DNA from: an uncultured Bacteroidales bacterium
GTDB lineage: Bacteria; Bacteroidota; Bacteroidia; Bacteroidales; Bacteroidaceae
Direction of reading: 5' to 3'
Assembly: GCA_902782245.1 (NCBI GenBank)
Contig: CACZMI010000008.1
Location: 1-61,431, forward strand
DNA: 61,431 nt
Below the pieces are notes generated by a model that was not told the origin of the DNA, made no database searches, and saw only the letters and a list, made by a program, of their open reading frames with translations. Below, one piece after another: positions 16,311-25,478 of the stretch (position 1 is its first letter; the number at the start of each line of letters is the position of its first letter). The translations under genes were made by a program, and so were the position numbers.

Positions 16311-17701
16311 CAGTTATTATCTTTTTTCATTATTTGAATCATGAACTCGGACTCCGCAACCAGTTTGTCGGCTACAAAGGCGTATCCCTTGATTGACAGA
16401 ATGTTATGGCGTATGGGCGCAGTCCTTACAACACGCATCAGAAGGGTATCGCCGGGTACTACTGCCTGACGGAAACGGGTGTTGTCTATCTTTATGAACA
16501 TAGCCTCGAAATCCTTGGGCTCTCCTGTAATCTGGAGTGCCAGGGTTCCGCCCAACTGGGCCATTGCCTCAATTATGAGCACGCCCGGCATGATGGGATG
16601 CTCGGGGAAATGTCCGGTAAAGTAGAACTCGTTGTTGGTCACGTTCTTGACGCCCTCGGCGTAGAGGTCTGTCAGTGTGATGACCTTGTCAAGCAGCTGC
16701 ATGGGGAACCTGTGCGGCATGATGGCCTGGATCTGCTGCAGGTTCATTACCGGCGGAACAGACGGGTCATATGCGGGTGCCTGGACATCGTTCAGGATTA
16801 TGTTCTTGCGCAGTATGCGGGCAAACTTGTTGTTTATGGTGTGTCCTGGACGGGTGGCGATGATGCGGCCCTTGATGGGCTTTCCTACCAGGGCCAGGTC
16901 ACCTATGATGTCCAGCAGCTTGTGGCGTGCCGGCTCGTTGTCCCACTGCAGGGGTTTGTGCATTATGTAGCCGCGGCGGGTGGCATCCATCTTGGGTACT
17001 CCCATAACCTCACATATCTTATCATAACGCTCCTGGGGCATTTCACGCTCGTAAATAACGATAGCGTTGTCCAGGTCACCTCCCTTTATGAGGCCTGCAT
17101 CCAGCAGCGACTCTATCTCACGTACAAATACGAATGTGCGGCTGCGGGCAATCTCCGTGGGGAAGTCATTCATGTCATCCAGTGATGCGTACTGGTTGTA
17201 CAGTATCTTGGAATCATATGATATGAGTACGTTTACGCAGAATTCATTATCGGGCAGAAGTATGATTGACGAGCCTGTCTTCTCATCCTTTACCTCTATC
17301 TTGTTCTTGACTACGTAGAAGTCCTTGAGTGCGTCAAGTTCTTTTATTCCAACGCGCTGGATGTTCTCCACATACTCTATGGCGCTTCCGTCCAGGATGG
17401 GGAACTCAGGACCGTTAACCTCAATGTGGCAGTTGTCGATACCTGCGGCGTAGAGGGCTGCCAGACCGTGCTCAACGGTGCTGACCTTTACATTTCCCTT
17501 GAACAGCACTGTTCCGCGCTGTGTCTCTCGTACATTCTCTGCAAACGCTTCAATTATGGGCTGGGTATCAAGATCCGTTCTCTGTATCTTGTAGCCGTAG
17601 TCTGCGGGTGCGGGATTGAATGTCACAGTCAGGTCAAGACCTGTGTGAAGGCCCTTGCCGCTTAGTGAAAAACTACTCTTTAAAGTCTTCTGTTTGTACA
17701 T
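16310..17701 (-). CDS. lpxC-fabZ: Bifunctional LpxC-FabZ (UDP-3-O-acyl-GlcNAc deacetylase / 3-hydroxyacyl-ACP dehydratase)
   Basis: A 463-residue fusion typical of Bacteroidota. The LpxC part (1 to about 305) has SLSGKGLHTGLDL, the zinc ligands in VEHGLAAL (about 77-84) and HKLLDIIGD, and the catalytic Asp in the same loop. The FabZ part (about 320-463) has MPHRFPMQLLD with its catalytic His, and GHFPEHPIMPGVLIIEAMAQ with the catalytic Glu. LpxC commits the cell to lipid A; FabZ dehydrates the same 3-hydroxyacyl-ACP pool for phospholipids, so the fusion joins two competing uses of one substrate. It lies between lpxD and lpxA. Confidence 0.97.
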   Translation of the reverse strand: MYKQKTLKSSFSLSGKGLHTGLDLTVTFNPAPADYGYKIQRTDLDTQPIIEAFAENVRETQRGTVLFKGNVKVSTVEHGLAALYAAGIDNCHIEVNGPEFPILDGSAIEYVENIQRVGIKELDALKDFYVVKNKIEVKDEKTGSSIILLPDNEFCVNVLISYDSKILYNQYASLDDMNDFPTEIARSRTFVFVREIESLLDAGLIKGGDLDNAIVIYEREMPQERYDKICEVMGVPKMDATRRGYIMHKPLQWDNEPARHKLLDIIGDLALVGKPIKGRIIATRPGHTINNKFARILRKNIILNDVQAPAYDPSVPPVMNLQQIQAIMPHRFPMQLLDKVITLTDLYAEGVKNVTNNEFYFTGHFPEHPIMPGVLIIEAMAQLGGTLALQITGEPKDFEAMFIKIDNTRFRQAVVPGDTLLMRVVRTAPIRHNILSIKGYAFVADKLVAESEFMIQIMKKDNN

Positions 17702-17724
17702 GTTATGCTATTTATCCTAAAGCA

Positions 17725-18768
17725 TCATTTGCTTTCAAGTTTTGCTTTCAGTTCTTCAATTTCTTTCTTGAGTTGCCTTATAGTTGCATCCATCTCGGGC
17801 AACTGCTTGAACAGTATTGAGGAGCGCAGGTAGTTGCGGTGGCTGATGGCGGGATAGCCCATGATGGTCTGGTTGCTCTCAGTATTGCTTATAGCGCCGG
17901 TCTTGGCACAGAAGTTCACCTTGTCGCCGACCGTGATATGTCCGGATACGCCGCTCTGGCCGCCTATCATGCACCATGCGCCCACCTTGCTTGAACCGGC
18001 TATGCCGGACTGGGCCGATATTACCGTGTTCTCGCCAACCTCTACGTTGTGTGCCACCTGGACGAAATTATCCAGCTTGACGCCCTTGTGAACCAGGGTA
18101 CGTCCCATAGTGGAACGGTCAATGCAGGTGTTTGCGCCGATCTCTACGTCATCTTCAAGTTCTGCTATGCCTATCTGAGGTATCTTGTCATAGCCGTTGG
18201 GCGTAGGTGCGAATCCGAATCCGTCGGCACCTACCACGCTGCCGGCATGGAGTATGCATCGGTTGCCTATCTTACATGCGTAATACACGGTAACATGCGG
18301 ATAGAGGATGCAGTCTGAACCTACCGATGCACCTTCACCTATGGTAACCAGGGGGTATATCTGTGTGTTGTCACCTATTGAGGCACCGTCCTCAACGACT
18401 GCGAACGGGCCGATATACACGTTCTTGCCGATTTTGGCCTTATCAGAGACCGATGCAAGCGAACTGATTCCGGTCTTGGCTGGTTTCATGGATGCGTAGA
18501 GCGACATCAGTTTGGCCAGAGCCTCATATGCGTTGTCAACCCTTACCAGAGTGGCGCTGACAGGCTGCTCGGGCTTGAAATCCTTGTTTACCAGGACTAT
18601 GCTTGACTTGGTGGTGTATATGTGCTGTGTGTATTTGACGTTAGAAAGAAAAGAGAGTGCACCCTCTGCACCCTCCTCAATCTTGGCGAAAGTATGAACG
18701 ACGGCTTTTTCATTACCGTCAACAGTACCGTTCAGAAACTCTGCTATCTGTTTTGCTGTAAATTCCAT
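17725..18768 (-). CDS. lpxD: UDP-3-O-(3-hydroxyacyl)glucosamine N-acyltransferase
   Basis: A 347-residue LpxD, third step of lipid A synthesis. Residues 1-100 form the N-terminal uridine-binding domain ([16 protein letters not shown]). From about 100 the hexapeptide beta-helix begins ([18 protein letters not shown]), with the catalytic His in [14 protein letters not shown]. The C-terminal helix [16 protein letters not shown] makes the trimer extension. An upstream frame adds 15 residues, but the minus -7 box at 18809-18802 lies in it, and MEFTAKQ is the family start, so I use ATG 18768. Confidence 0.95.
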   Translation of the reverse strand: MEFTAKQIAEFLNGTVDGNEKAVVHTFAKIEEGAEGALSFLSNVKYTQHIYTTKSSIVLVNKDFKPEQPVSATLVRVDNAYEALAKLMSLYASMKPAKTGISSLASVSDKAKIGKNVYIGPFAVVEDGASIGDNTQIYPLVTIGEGASVGSDCILYPHVTVYYACKIGNRCILHAGSVVGADGFGFAPTPNGYDKIPQIGIAELEDDVEIGANTCIDRSTMGRTLVHKGVKLDNFVQVAHNVEVGENTVISAQSGIAGSSKVGAWCMIGGQSGVSGHITVGDKVNFCAKTGAISNTESNQTIMGYPAISHRNYLRSSILFKQLPEMDATIRQLKKEIEELKAKLESK

Positions 18769-18801
18769 TATGTAAGTCTTCGCGTGTGTATTATAAGATT
18801 G

Positions 18802-18809
18802 CAAATATA
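18802..18809 (-). promoter_or_regulatory. -7 promoter element before lpxD
   Basis: CAAATATA on the plus strand reads TATATTTG on the minus strand, matching TAnnTTTG, 34 bases before the lpxD start and partly beyond the pyrF stop. No clear -33 is seen. It would give the lipid A genes their own start inside the longer operon. Confidence 0.5.
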
Positions 18810-18815
18810 GCAATA

Positions 18816-19634
18816 TTATTTAATATAGGCAGCCATTTCCTGTTGTACCTCTTTGGCTTTCTGTCCGGCAACCTGTGCAAACTGTTCTGTACCATCGGCG
18901 TAAATTATTGCGCGACTGCTGTTTACAATCAGTCCACATTTGCTGTTCATGCCGTACTTGCATACATCTGCAAGTGATCCGCCCTGTGCTCCGATGCCGG
19001 GAACCAGCAGGAAACTGTCGGGAACAGTCTTGCGTATATCGGTGAGCATCTCGGCACGTGTGGCGCCTACCACATACATCATGTTGTCTGCGTTTCCGCC
19101 CCACTCAAGTGACTTTCGGAGCACATTCTGATACAGAGGCGTGCCGTCAGGGTCACGGATGTACTGGAAATCATCGGCACCCTTGTTGCTGGTCAGGGCC
19201 AGCAGGATGACCCATTTGCCGTCATGTCCCAGGAACGGAGTCACGCTGTCCTGACCCATGTACGGGGCTACGGTTACTGAATCTACATTCATCTCACCGA
19301 AGAAACTCTCGGCGTACATCTTTGATGTGTTGCCTATGTCGCCGCGCTTGGCATCGGCTATGATGAACTGGTCCGGATAATTGGTGCGGATGTAGTTTAT
19401 CGTCCTGTAGAGTGCCTGCAGGCCTTTGAGACCTGCGCTCTCATAGAATGCCAGATTGGGTTTGTATGCGATACAGTACGGCGCGGTGGCATCTATGATG
19501 GCCTTGTTGAAGGCGAATACGGGATCATCCTCTCCGAGCAGATGCTGCGGGATCTTTTTTGTGTCGGTATCAAGACCTACGCACAAAAATGACTTCTTGC
19601 GCTTTATGTTCCGGTACAACTCTTCTCTTGTCAT
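18816..19634 (-). CDS. pyrF: Orotidine 5'-phosphate decarboxylase
   Basis: A 272-residue type 2 (long form) OMP decarboxylase, last step of UMP synthesis. The catalytic Asp-Lys-Asp array is in [10 protein letters not shown] (K96), with [14 protein letters not shown] near the start, [13 protein letters not shown] in the middle and [10 protein letters not shown] as the phosphate loop. It lies between prfA (24-base gap) and lpxD. UMP supply links it loosely to the UDP-sugar chemistry of lpx genes, but the order is probably just conserved. Confidence 0.96.
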   Translation of the reverse strand: MTREELYRNIKRKKSFLCVGLDTDTKKIPQHLLGEDDPVFAFNKAIIDATAPYCIAYKPNLAFYESAGLKGLQALYRTINYIRTNYPDQFIIADAKRGDIGNTSKMYAESFFGEMNVDSVTVAPYMGQDSVTPFLGHDGKWVILLALTSNKGADDFQYIRDPDGTPLYQNVLRKSLEWGGNADNMMYVVGATRAEMLTDIRKTVPDSFLLVPGIGAQGGSLADVCKYGMNSKCGLIVNSSRAIIYADGTEQFAQVAGQKAKEVQQEMAAYIK

Positions 19635-19658
19635 ATGTCTGTGTTGTTTGAAATTTCT

Positions 19659-20765
19659 TTACATTTCGGCCTCTTTCATACGCTCTGCGTTCTCGGCTAT
19701 TGTCAGTTGGTCGATGCACTCCTGAATGTCGCCGTCCATGAATGCCGGCAGATTGTAAGAGGTCCAGTTGATGCGGTGGTCGGTTATTCGTCCCTGCGGG
19801 AAATTGTAGGTACGGATCTTGGCCGAGCGGTCACCGGTTGACACCATGGTCTTGCGGCGGGCAGCGATGTCATCCATATATTTCTGATGCTCGCGGTCAT
19901 AGATCATGGTACGCAGGCGCGACAGCGCGCGCTCCTTGTTCTTGGGCTGGTCACGGGTCTCGGTGCACTCAATGAGTATCTCCTCGACGACTCCGGTGTT
20001 GGGATTTTTCCAATTGTAACGGAGCCTTACGCCGCTCTCTACCTTGTTTACGTTCTGGCCTCCGGCACCACCGCTGCGGAACGTATCCCATTTTATCTCG
20101 CCCTCGTTTATCTCAACCTCAAAGGCATCGGCCTCGGGCAGGACTGCTACGGTTGCGGCCGATGTGTGGATGCGGCCCTGTGTCTCGGTCACTGGGACAC
20201 GCTGTACACGGTGTACGCCCGATTCATACTTGAGCGTACCGTATACTTTATCGCCAGTTACGGTGAATATGATCTCCTTAAATCCGCCGGATGTACCCTC
20301 TGAACATGAAGAAACTGCGTACTTCCAGCCTTTTGTCTCGAAATACTTGCAGTACATGCGGAAAAGGTCACCTGCAAATAGGGCGGCCTCATCACCGCCT
20401 GTACCGCCACGGATCTCCATCACCACGTCTTTCTCATCCTGCGGATCGGCCGGGATGAGCAGTTGCTTTATCTCCTCCTCAAGTGCCTCCATACGGGCTG
20501 TTGAACTGTCCAGTTCCTCACGTGCCATCTGGCGCATGTCGGGGTCACTTTCGCCCAACAGCTCTTTGGCCTGGCTGATGTTTGACTGCAGGCTTACATA
20601 TTCGGCACGTGCCTGGGATATGCGCTCCAGGTCGCGGTATTCACGGTTCAGTTTGACGAACCGTTTCATATCGGCTATGACGGCAGGGTCTGTTATGAGC
20701 AGACTGACCTCGCGGAAACGGGCCTCCAGGTCATCAAGTTTCTGTAGCAGACTCTCCGTAGCCAT
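19659..20765 (-). CDS. prfA: Peptide chain release factor 1
   Basis: A 368-residue RF1, which ends translation at UAA and UAG. The GGQ motif is in RSGGAGGQNVNKVES, and the anticodon-like loop PVTETQGRIHTS contains the PxT-type codon-recognition tripeptide (PVT) of RF1. N-terminal coiled coil 1-100. Its start codon overlaps the stop of the upstream dehydrogenase by one base. RF2 would have SPF in place of PVT, so the assignment to RF1 is firm. Confidence 0.96.
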   Translation of the reverse strand: MATESLLQKLDDLEARFREVSLLITDPAVIADMKRFVKLNREYRDLERISQARAEYVSLQSNISQAKELLGESDPDMRQMAREELDSSTARMEALEEEIKQLLIPADPQDEKDVVMEIRGGTGGDEAALFAGDLFRMYCKYFETKGWKYAVSSCSEGTSGGFKEIIFTVTGDKVYGTLKYESGVHRVQRVPVTETQGRIHTSAATVAVLPEADAFEVEINEGEIKWDTFRSGGAGGQNVNKVESGVRLRYNWKNPNTGVVEEILIECTETRDQPKNKERALSRLRTMIYDREHQKYMDDIAARRKTMVSTGDRSAKIRTYNFPQGRITDHRINWTSYNLPAFMDGDIQECIDQLTIAENAERMKEAEM

Positions 20766-21745
20766 TATTTTCTCTTTTCTACCTTGTTGACGAATGCAAC
20801 AGGACCGCCCTCATAGAAGTTGATTATGTTGCGTGATACAAACTCCGCCATCTCGTTGCGAACATCGTAGGTCTGGGTACCCACGTGCGGGGTAATGACC
20901 GCGTTGTCGCATGCCAGTATCTCAGGGCTGACCTTGTCGCCGAACTCGAATACGTCAAGACCGGCGCCCCAGATACGCTTGTTCTTTAGGGCATCGGCCA
21001 AGGCAAGTTCATCGACAATGGGTCCACGGGCGGTATTGACAAGGATTGCGGTGGGCTTCATGAGCTCTATCTGCTCCTTGCCTATCAGGTGCCACGTGTC
21101 CTTGGAGTAGGGAACGTTGACCGATATGAAATCGGATGTCTTTAGAAGTTCCTCAAAATCAACATATTTGGCATCATACTGCTGCTCGATTTCAGGGCTT
21201 ACGCGGTGGCGGTTGTGATAGATCACGTTCATGCAGCTGGCCTTGGCGCGGCGTGCAAGTGCCTGACCTATGCGTCCCATGCCCAAGATACCCAGTGTCT
21301 TGCCTCCTAAGGAGTAACCCAAGTTGGCCAGGAGTGTCCATTCAAGGGCTCCCGGTATGCGCAGACGGCGGTCAACATCGGTTATACGGCGTGCTACGGC
21401 CAGCATAAGACCGAATGCCAGGTCTGCGGTGGGTTCTGTTACGGGGCCCGGGGTGTTGGTCACGGCTATTCCCAACTCCGTGGCAGTGGGTATGTCGATA
21501 TTGTCGAATCCTACTGCGTAGTTGCTTACCAGTTCCAGACGGGGCAGGCCGCGCTCCATGAGCTTGCGGTCAACGGGGAAGTTGAACATGGACTGGAGTA
21601 CGTCATACTCCGGAAGCATCTCATAGACCTCATCGTAGGTGAAGGTCTCGCGGCCTTCGGGCGGGAAGGTTACGTCATATTTTTCCATGAGTTCCGCATA
21701 ACCTGTGCGGAACATGTTGTATGTCACTAAGACGCGTTTTTTCAT
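20765..21745 (-). CDS. D-isomer 2-hydroxyacid dehydrogenase (NAD-dependent)
   Basis: A 326-residue D-2-hydroxyacid dehydrogenase. The Rossmann loop is GILGMGRIGQALA (about 145-157); the catalytic Arg is in NTARGPIVDE, the Glu is in the following FE region and the His is in ITPHVGTQT. The dinucleotide pocket and the N-terminal catalytic domain (VLVTYNMFRTGY, NYAVGFDNIDI) suggest a glyoxylate/hydroxypyruvate or lactate reductase; the exact substrate cannot be read. The frame runs up to 21778, but the -7 box (21772-21765) is within it, so ATG 21745 is used. First gene of the prfA-pyrF-lpx operon. Confidence 0.88.
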   Translation of the reverse strand: MKKRVLVTYNMFRTGYAELMEKYDVTFPPEGRETFTYDEVYEMLPEYDVLQSMFNFPVDRKLMERGLPRLELVSNYAVGFDNIDIPTATELGIAVTNTPGPVTEPTADLAFGLMLAVARRITDVDRRLRIPGALEWTLLANLGYSLGGKTLGILGMGRIGQALARRAKASCMNVIYHNRHRVSPEIEQQYDAKYVDFEELLKTSDFISVNVPYSKDTWHLIGKEQIELMKPTAILVNTARGPIVDELALADALKNKRIWGAGLDVFEFGDKVSPEILACDNAVITPHVGTQTYDVRNEMAEFVSRNIINFYEGGPVAFVNKVEKRK

Positions 21746-21764
21746 ACAGTTTTTTTGAATTTGG

Positions 21765-21772
21765 CAAAGATA
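21765..21772 (-). promoter_or_regulatory. -7 promoter element of the dehydrogenase-prfA operon
   Basis: CAAAGATA on the plus strand reads TATCTTTG on the minus strand, 20 bases before the start codon. The -33 side has no clear TTTG. Confidence 0.6.
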
Positions 21773-21829
21773 CTGCAACTGCGGGGGACTTAAAAGGAGT
21801 TAACTTATTTTTTATCCACCGTTACAGTT

Positions 21830-21904
21830 ATCTTAAAGCAAAGCTTAAAGATACTTAAGAATGCGCCTCCGATGACCGATTCTGCATTGCTTTCACTATA
21901 TTTG
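21830..21904 (+). promoter_or_regulatory. Promoter of the GH9/export cluster with an upstream palindrome
   Basis: TATATTTG (21897-21904) matches the -7 consensus 27 bases before the GH9 start; the -33 position has no TTTG, as often at regulated promoters. Upstream, ATCTTAAAGC (21830-21839) and GCTTAAAGAT (21843-21852) form a palindrome with one mismatch around AAA. It could be a regulator site for the whole cluster (inference). Confidence 0.55.
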
Positions 21905-21930
21905 CATCTATCTGAATAAACTTACACGAA

Positions 21931-24561
21931 ATGAAAAGATTACTGCCAATTATTGCTGCATTGTGCGTATTGGTTTCCTGTACGGAGACTGACCCGGGTA
22001 GGCTTGAGATTAATGAAAGGGGCTATTTTGAAACCCAAGGTGTAAATGTGCTTGTCTATTCAAACAGGTACCAGGGTGTATTCTGTGATGAGAAGACCGC
22101 GGGAATTGAGATTATACAGCGTGGAGTGCGTATAGCTACCGGCGGCGGAGTGCGTCTTATGAACACACCCGAGCAGTGGGATATCTATTCCACTCTTACC
22201 GAGCGTACCATCGATACTCTGGGCGGCGTCATCAACTGTCATTTCAAGTATCAGGACTATGAATTCGAGTATGACCTCAAGGTAAAGGAAGAGGGTGTAG
22301 GATTCCGTGTATTGGTAGTGCTGGACAATCCTGTTCCGGAGAATCTGGTAGGCAAGGCCGGTCTTAACATGGAGTTTTTCCCTGCCACCTATTACGGAAA
22401 GACATATCTGGTGGACGGCCAGTCGGAGATATTCCCCCGTTATCCGTCAAGTGATACCGAGATGCGTCCCAACAGCGAGAAAATACCTCAGTTCTGGGGC
22501 CTCTCCACATTCGATGACCGCGGCCGTGACGAGTTCATCGTGCCCAAACCCATATCAAAGGGTCACACCATTGTCGTTGCCCCCGAGGATGAGTCACTGC
22601 GTGTGCTGTTCAGTTCGGATGCTGAGCTGAATCTGTTCGACGGCCGCAACCTCTCCCAGAACGGCACATTCGTGGTTCGTTCATATCTCCCCGGCGGTAA
22701 GACCGGAACAGTCCTGGAGTGGTATGTGGAGCCCACGCCAAATGCCGCGTGGATACGTGAACCCAATGTGGGATTCTCACAGATAGGTTATACCCCCGCC
22801 CAGAAGAAGGTGGCCGTCATCGAGTTGGACCGCAATGACAAGGTGGCAGCAAAGGCTAAGATATGGCGCGTGAACGCCGACGGCAGCAGCACACTCGTAC
22901 TTACTCCCGAAGTGAAGGAGTGGGGCGTGTTCTATGACCGTTACAACTATGCCCAGTGCGATTTCAGCGCAGTCCGTGAGCCCGGTACATATTATATAGA
23001 GTATAAAGGCGTAAAGACCAATCCGTTCCCCATCAACGTGAACGTATATGACGGCAAGTGGCACAATACGATGGATGTGTGGCTTCCTGTCCAGATGGAT
23101 CATATGCTGGTGAATGAGGCTTACCGTGTATGGCACGGCCGTTCTCATATGGACGACGCCATCCAGGCACCCACCAATTATCAGCAGCATGACGGTTACC
23201 GCATGGGTAACTCGACCAATACCAAGTACAAACCGTATGAGCATATCCCCGGACTTGCTGTAGGCGCCTGGTATGATGCGGGTGACTTTGACATTCAGTC
23301 CGGTACGGTTATCGGCCTTACAAACCAGCTGGCCGAGGTATGGGATGTACTGCGTCCCGAGCGTGACCAGACATTCATTGACCAGAAGACCCAGTTTGTG
23401 GACATTCACCGTCCGGACGGTCTGCCCGATGTCATACAGCAGGTTGAGCACGGCGCCCTGAACCTTTGCGCGCAGATAGAGAACATAGGTTTCATAGCAG
23501 GCGGTATCGTACAGGGTAATATGCACCAGTATCACCACCTGGGTGATGCAGTAACCATTACAGACGGTTACATCTATGATCCCAGCCTCAAGCCATATGA
23601 GGTACGCGGCAACCGTTCGGGTACACTTGATGACCGATTCGCATTCACCAACAACAACGGTAATCCCATGGGTAACGTTAACGTATGCGCAGCATTGGCA
23701 CATGCTGCACGTGTACTCGCCCCATATATTCCCGAGACTGCTGAGCGTTGCAAGAAGAATGCTCTCAAGCTCTGGAAGGATATGGATGATTATCAGGCTC
23801 AGATGGCCAACCGTCCACAACAGCAGCAACAGTTCAACGGCCAGCGTGGAAACCGTGGTATGGGCGGCGACCGTTCAAGTGCCGCCATCCAGCTGTGGCT
23901 TCTTACAGGTGAGCAGAAGTACAAGGATATGTTCCTGCCCGGCGTGATGCGTCAGATAGAGGCTGCAAGAACTGCTCCCCAGGGTGCCGAGGATAACCGC
24001 ACAGGCGGCGGAAGCGCTATGCGTGCACCGCGTGTAAACATAACTACAGCACTCTCACTGCTGCCTTACATGGACGATGATTTCAAGGCCAAACTGCGTG
24101 AGGTTATTCCGGTATTCGTAGAGGATGCCAAGCGTACTGCCGAGTCCACTCCTTACGGTGTTCCGGTGGCAGGCGGCACATGGGGCGGAAGCGAGCGCGT
24201 GATAAGCTGGGCCCAGAACAACTATATGGTTTGGCGTTACTATCCTGATCTGATTGATCCCGAACTGGTTCTGGCCGGTCTCAATTTCATATACGGCAAC
24301 CATCCGTACTCAAATGTATCATTCGTTACAGCTGTGGGCGTAAACACCAAGAAGGTGGCATACGGAAACAACCGCGCAGATTATACATTCATACCGGGCG
24401 GTATCGCACCCGGACTGGTTCTGCTGCAGCCAGACCTGCTTGAGCACAAGGACGACTATCCGTTCCTGTGGGGTGAGAATGAGTGCTGCACCCGTACCGT
24501 TCCGTCATACGTGACGCTTTCAATCGGTGCCGAGGAGATTGCCGCTGCGATTAACAAGTGA
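21931..24561 (+). CDS. Lipoprotein glycoside hydrolase family 9 (endoglucanase-type)
   Basis: An 876-residue GH9 enzyme. The N-terminus MKRLLPIIAALCVLVSC ends in a lipobox, so it is membrane-anchored. Residues about 20-260 are an extra beta-rich domain; about 275-370 is the Ig-like CelD-N domain (VGFSQIGYTPAQKKVAV); the (alpha/alpha)6 catalytic domain follows with WYDAGDFD (nucleophile-side Asp449 and Asp452) and WGENECC near the end (acid Glu849 or Glu851). A Gln/Gly/Asn-rich insertion (RPQQQQQFNGQ) lies near 630-650. GH9 enzymes cut beta-1,4-glucans and similar chains. No SusC/SusD pair is near, so it is not a standard utilisation locus; it leads an export cluster, with only 35 bases to the next gene. 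Confidence 0.88.
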   Translation: MKRLLPIIAALCVLVSCTETDPGRLEINERGYFETQGVNVLVYSNRYQGVFCDEKTAGIEIIQRGVRIATGGGVRLMNTPEQWDIYSTLTERTIDTLGGVINCHFKYQDYEFEYDLKVKEEGVGFRVLVVLDNPVPENLVGKAGLNMEFFPATYYGKTYLVDGQSEIFPRYPSSDTEMRPNSEKIPQFWGLSTFDDRGRDEFIVPKPISKGHTIVVAPEDESLRVLFSSDAELNLFDGRNLSQNGTFVVRSYLPGGKTGTVLEWYVEPTPNAAWIREPNVGFSQIGYTPAQKKVAVIELDRNDKVAAKAKIWRVNADGSSTLVLTPEVKEWGVFYDRYNYAQCDFSAVREPGTYYIEYKGVKTNPFPINVNVYDGKWHNTMDVWLPVQMDHMLVNEAYRVWHGRSHMDDAIQAPTNYQQHDGYRMGNSTNTKYKPYEHIPGLAVGAWYDAGDFDIQSGTVIGLTNQLAEVWDVLRPERDQTFIDQKTQFVDIHRPDGLPDVIQQVEHGALNLCAQIENIGFIAGGIVQGNMHQYHHLGDAVTITDGYIYDPSLKPYEVRGNRSGTLDDRFAFTNNNGNPMGNVNVCAALAHAARVLAPYIPETAERCKKNALKLWKDMDDYQAQMANRPQQQQQFNGQRGNRGMGGDRSSAAIQLWLLTGEQKYKDMFLPGVMRQIEAARTAPQGAEDNRTGGGSAMRAPRVNITTALSLLPYMDDDFKAKLREVIPVFVEDAKRTAESTPYGVPVAGGTWGGSERVISWAQNNYMVWRYYPDLIDPELVLAGLNFIYGNHPYSNVSFVTAVGVNTKKVAYGNNRADYTFIPGGIAPGLVLLQPDLLEHKDDYPFLWGENECCTRTVPSYVTLSIGAEEIAAAINK

Positions 24562-24596
24562 TTGATTGTTTGTAATAGAGTCCTGTTTGACAAGAA

Positions 24597-25478
24597 ATGT
24601 CGATAAGTATTAAAGGGTTAAGCCACTACTATCCCAACGGGAAGAGAGCGCTGACCGATATCAACCTTGAGATACCATCGGGGATGTTTGGACTTCTGGG
24701 GCCTAACGGCGCCGGAAAGTCCACTCTGATGCGTATCCTGGTAACACTTATGGAACCTACCGAGGGACAGATTGACGTCTGCGGCTACGATATACGCACA
24801 CAGCGTAAGGAGGTACGTCGCATTCTGGGTTATCTGCCTCAGGATTTCAGGTTTTTTGCCAAGTACAAGGTTCGTGAGTTCCTGGAGTATGCCGCTGCGC
24901 TTACGGGTATGACAAATTCCTCCCAGCGTGGCAAGGCTGTTGACGAGATGCTGGAGCAGGTGGGCCTTTATGAGGCCCGTGACCGATACGCACAGAATCT
25001 GTCGGGTGGTATGAAGAGACGTCTGGGTATTGCCCAGGCCCTTATTCACAAGCCCAAGGTGCTGGTGGTGGATGAGCCTACCACCGGTCTTGACCCCGAG
25101 GAGCGTATCAGGTTCCGTAACCTGTTGAGCGAGGCCAGCTCTAAGGATACCACAATCATCCTGTCAACCCATATAGTAGGCGATATATCAAGTTCATGTA
25201 CCGAGATGGCCATGCTCAACCAGGGTCAGGTCATGTTCCGCGGTTCGCCCGCAGGTATGCTCAGTGAGACAGAGGGCAAGGTATGGCGTCTTCAGGTTAC
25301 CAATGAGCAGTATGCCGAGATAAATCAGAAGTATGCTGTGATATCGACAATTCCTCATGGCCTGGGATGGGATCTGCAGGTCGTGTCAAAGGAGAATCCC
25401 GGATACGGTGCAGTGAACTATCCTCCAAATCTGGAGCATGCATATGTTTATTTTACTGAGATTAAGGATAAGGATTGA
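24597..25478 (+). CDS. ABC transporter ATP-binding protein
   Basis: A 293-residue ATPase. Walker A GPNGAGKS (35-42), Q-loop LPQDF, signature LSGGMKRR, Walker B VLVVDEPTTGLDP, H-loop STHIVGDI. The C-terminal 80 residues form the small extra domain of ABC-2 type exporters (WRLQVTNEQYAEI). It is similar to the ATPase domain fused to the RND pump at 34569-39266: both have SGMFGLLGPNGAGKST and GLDPxERIRFRNLL. Its TGA overlaps the ATG of the permease gene by one base, so the two should form one transporter. Confidence 0.93.
   Translation: MSISIKGLSHYYPNGKRALTDINLEIPSGMFGLLGPNGAGKSTLMRILVTLMEPTEGQIDVCGYDIRTQRKEVRRILGYLPQDFRFFAKYKVREFLEYAAALTGMTNSSQRGKAVDEMLEQVGLYEARDRYAQNLSGGMKRRLGIAQALIHKPKVLVVDEPTTGLDPEERIRFRNLLSEASSKDTTIILSTHIVGDISSSCTEMAMLNQGQVMFRGSPAGMLSETEGKVWRLQVTNEQYAEINQKYAVISTIPHGLGWDLQVVSKENPGYGAVNYPPNLEHAYVYFTEIKDKD

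Noticed and set aside
21812-21820. DnaA-box-like TTATCCACC
   Set aside because: One copy with a mismatch, no cluster, no dnaA or dnaN nearby.
22777-23829. Long open frame (350 codons) on the minus strand
   Set aside because: It lies wholly opposite the GH9 gene, has low-complexity Ile/Val/His/Cys-rich content and no known motif; codon bias of the GH9 gene explains it.
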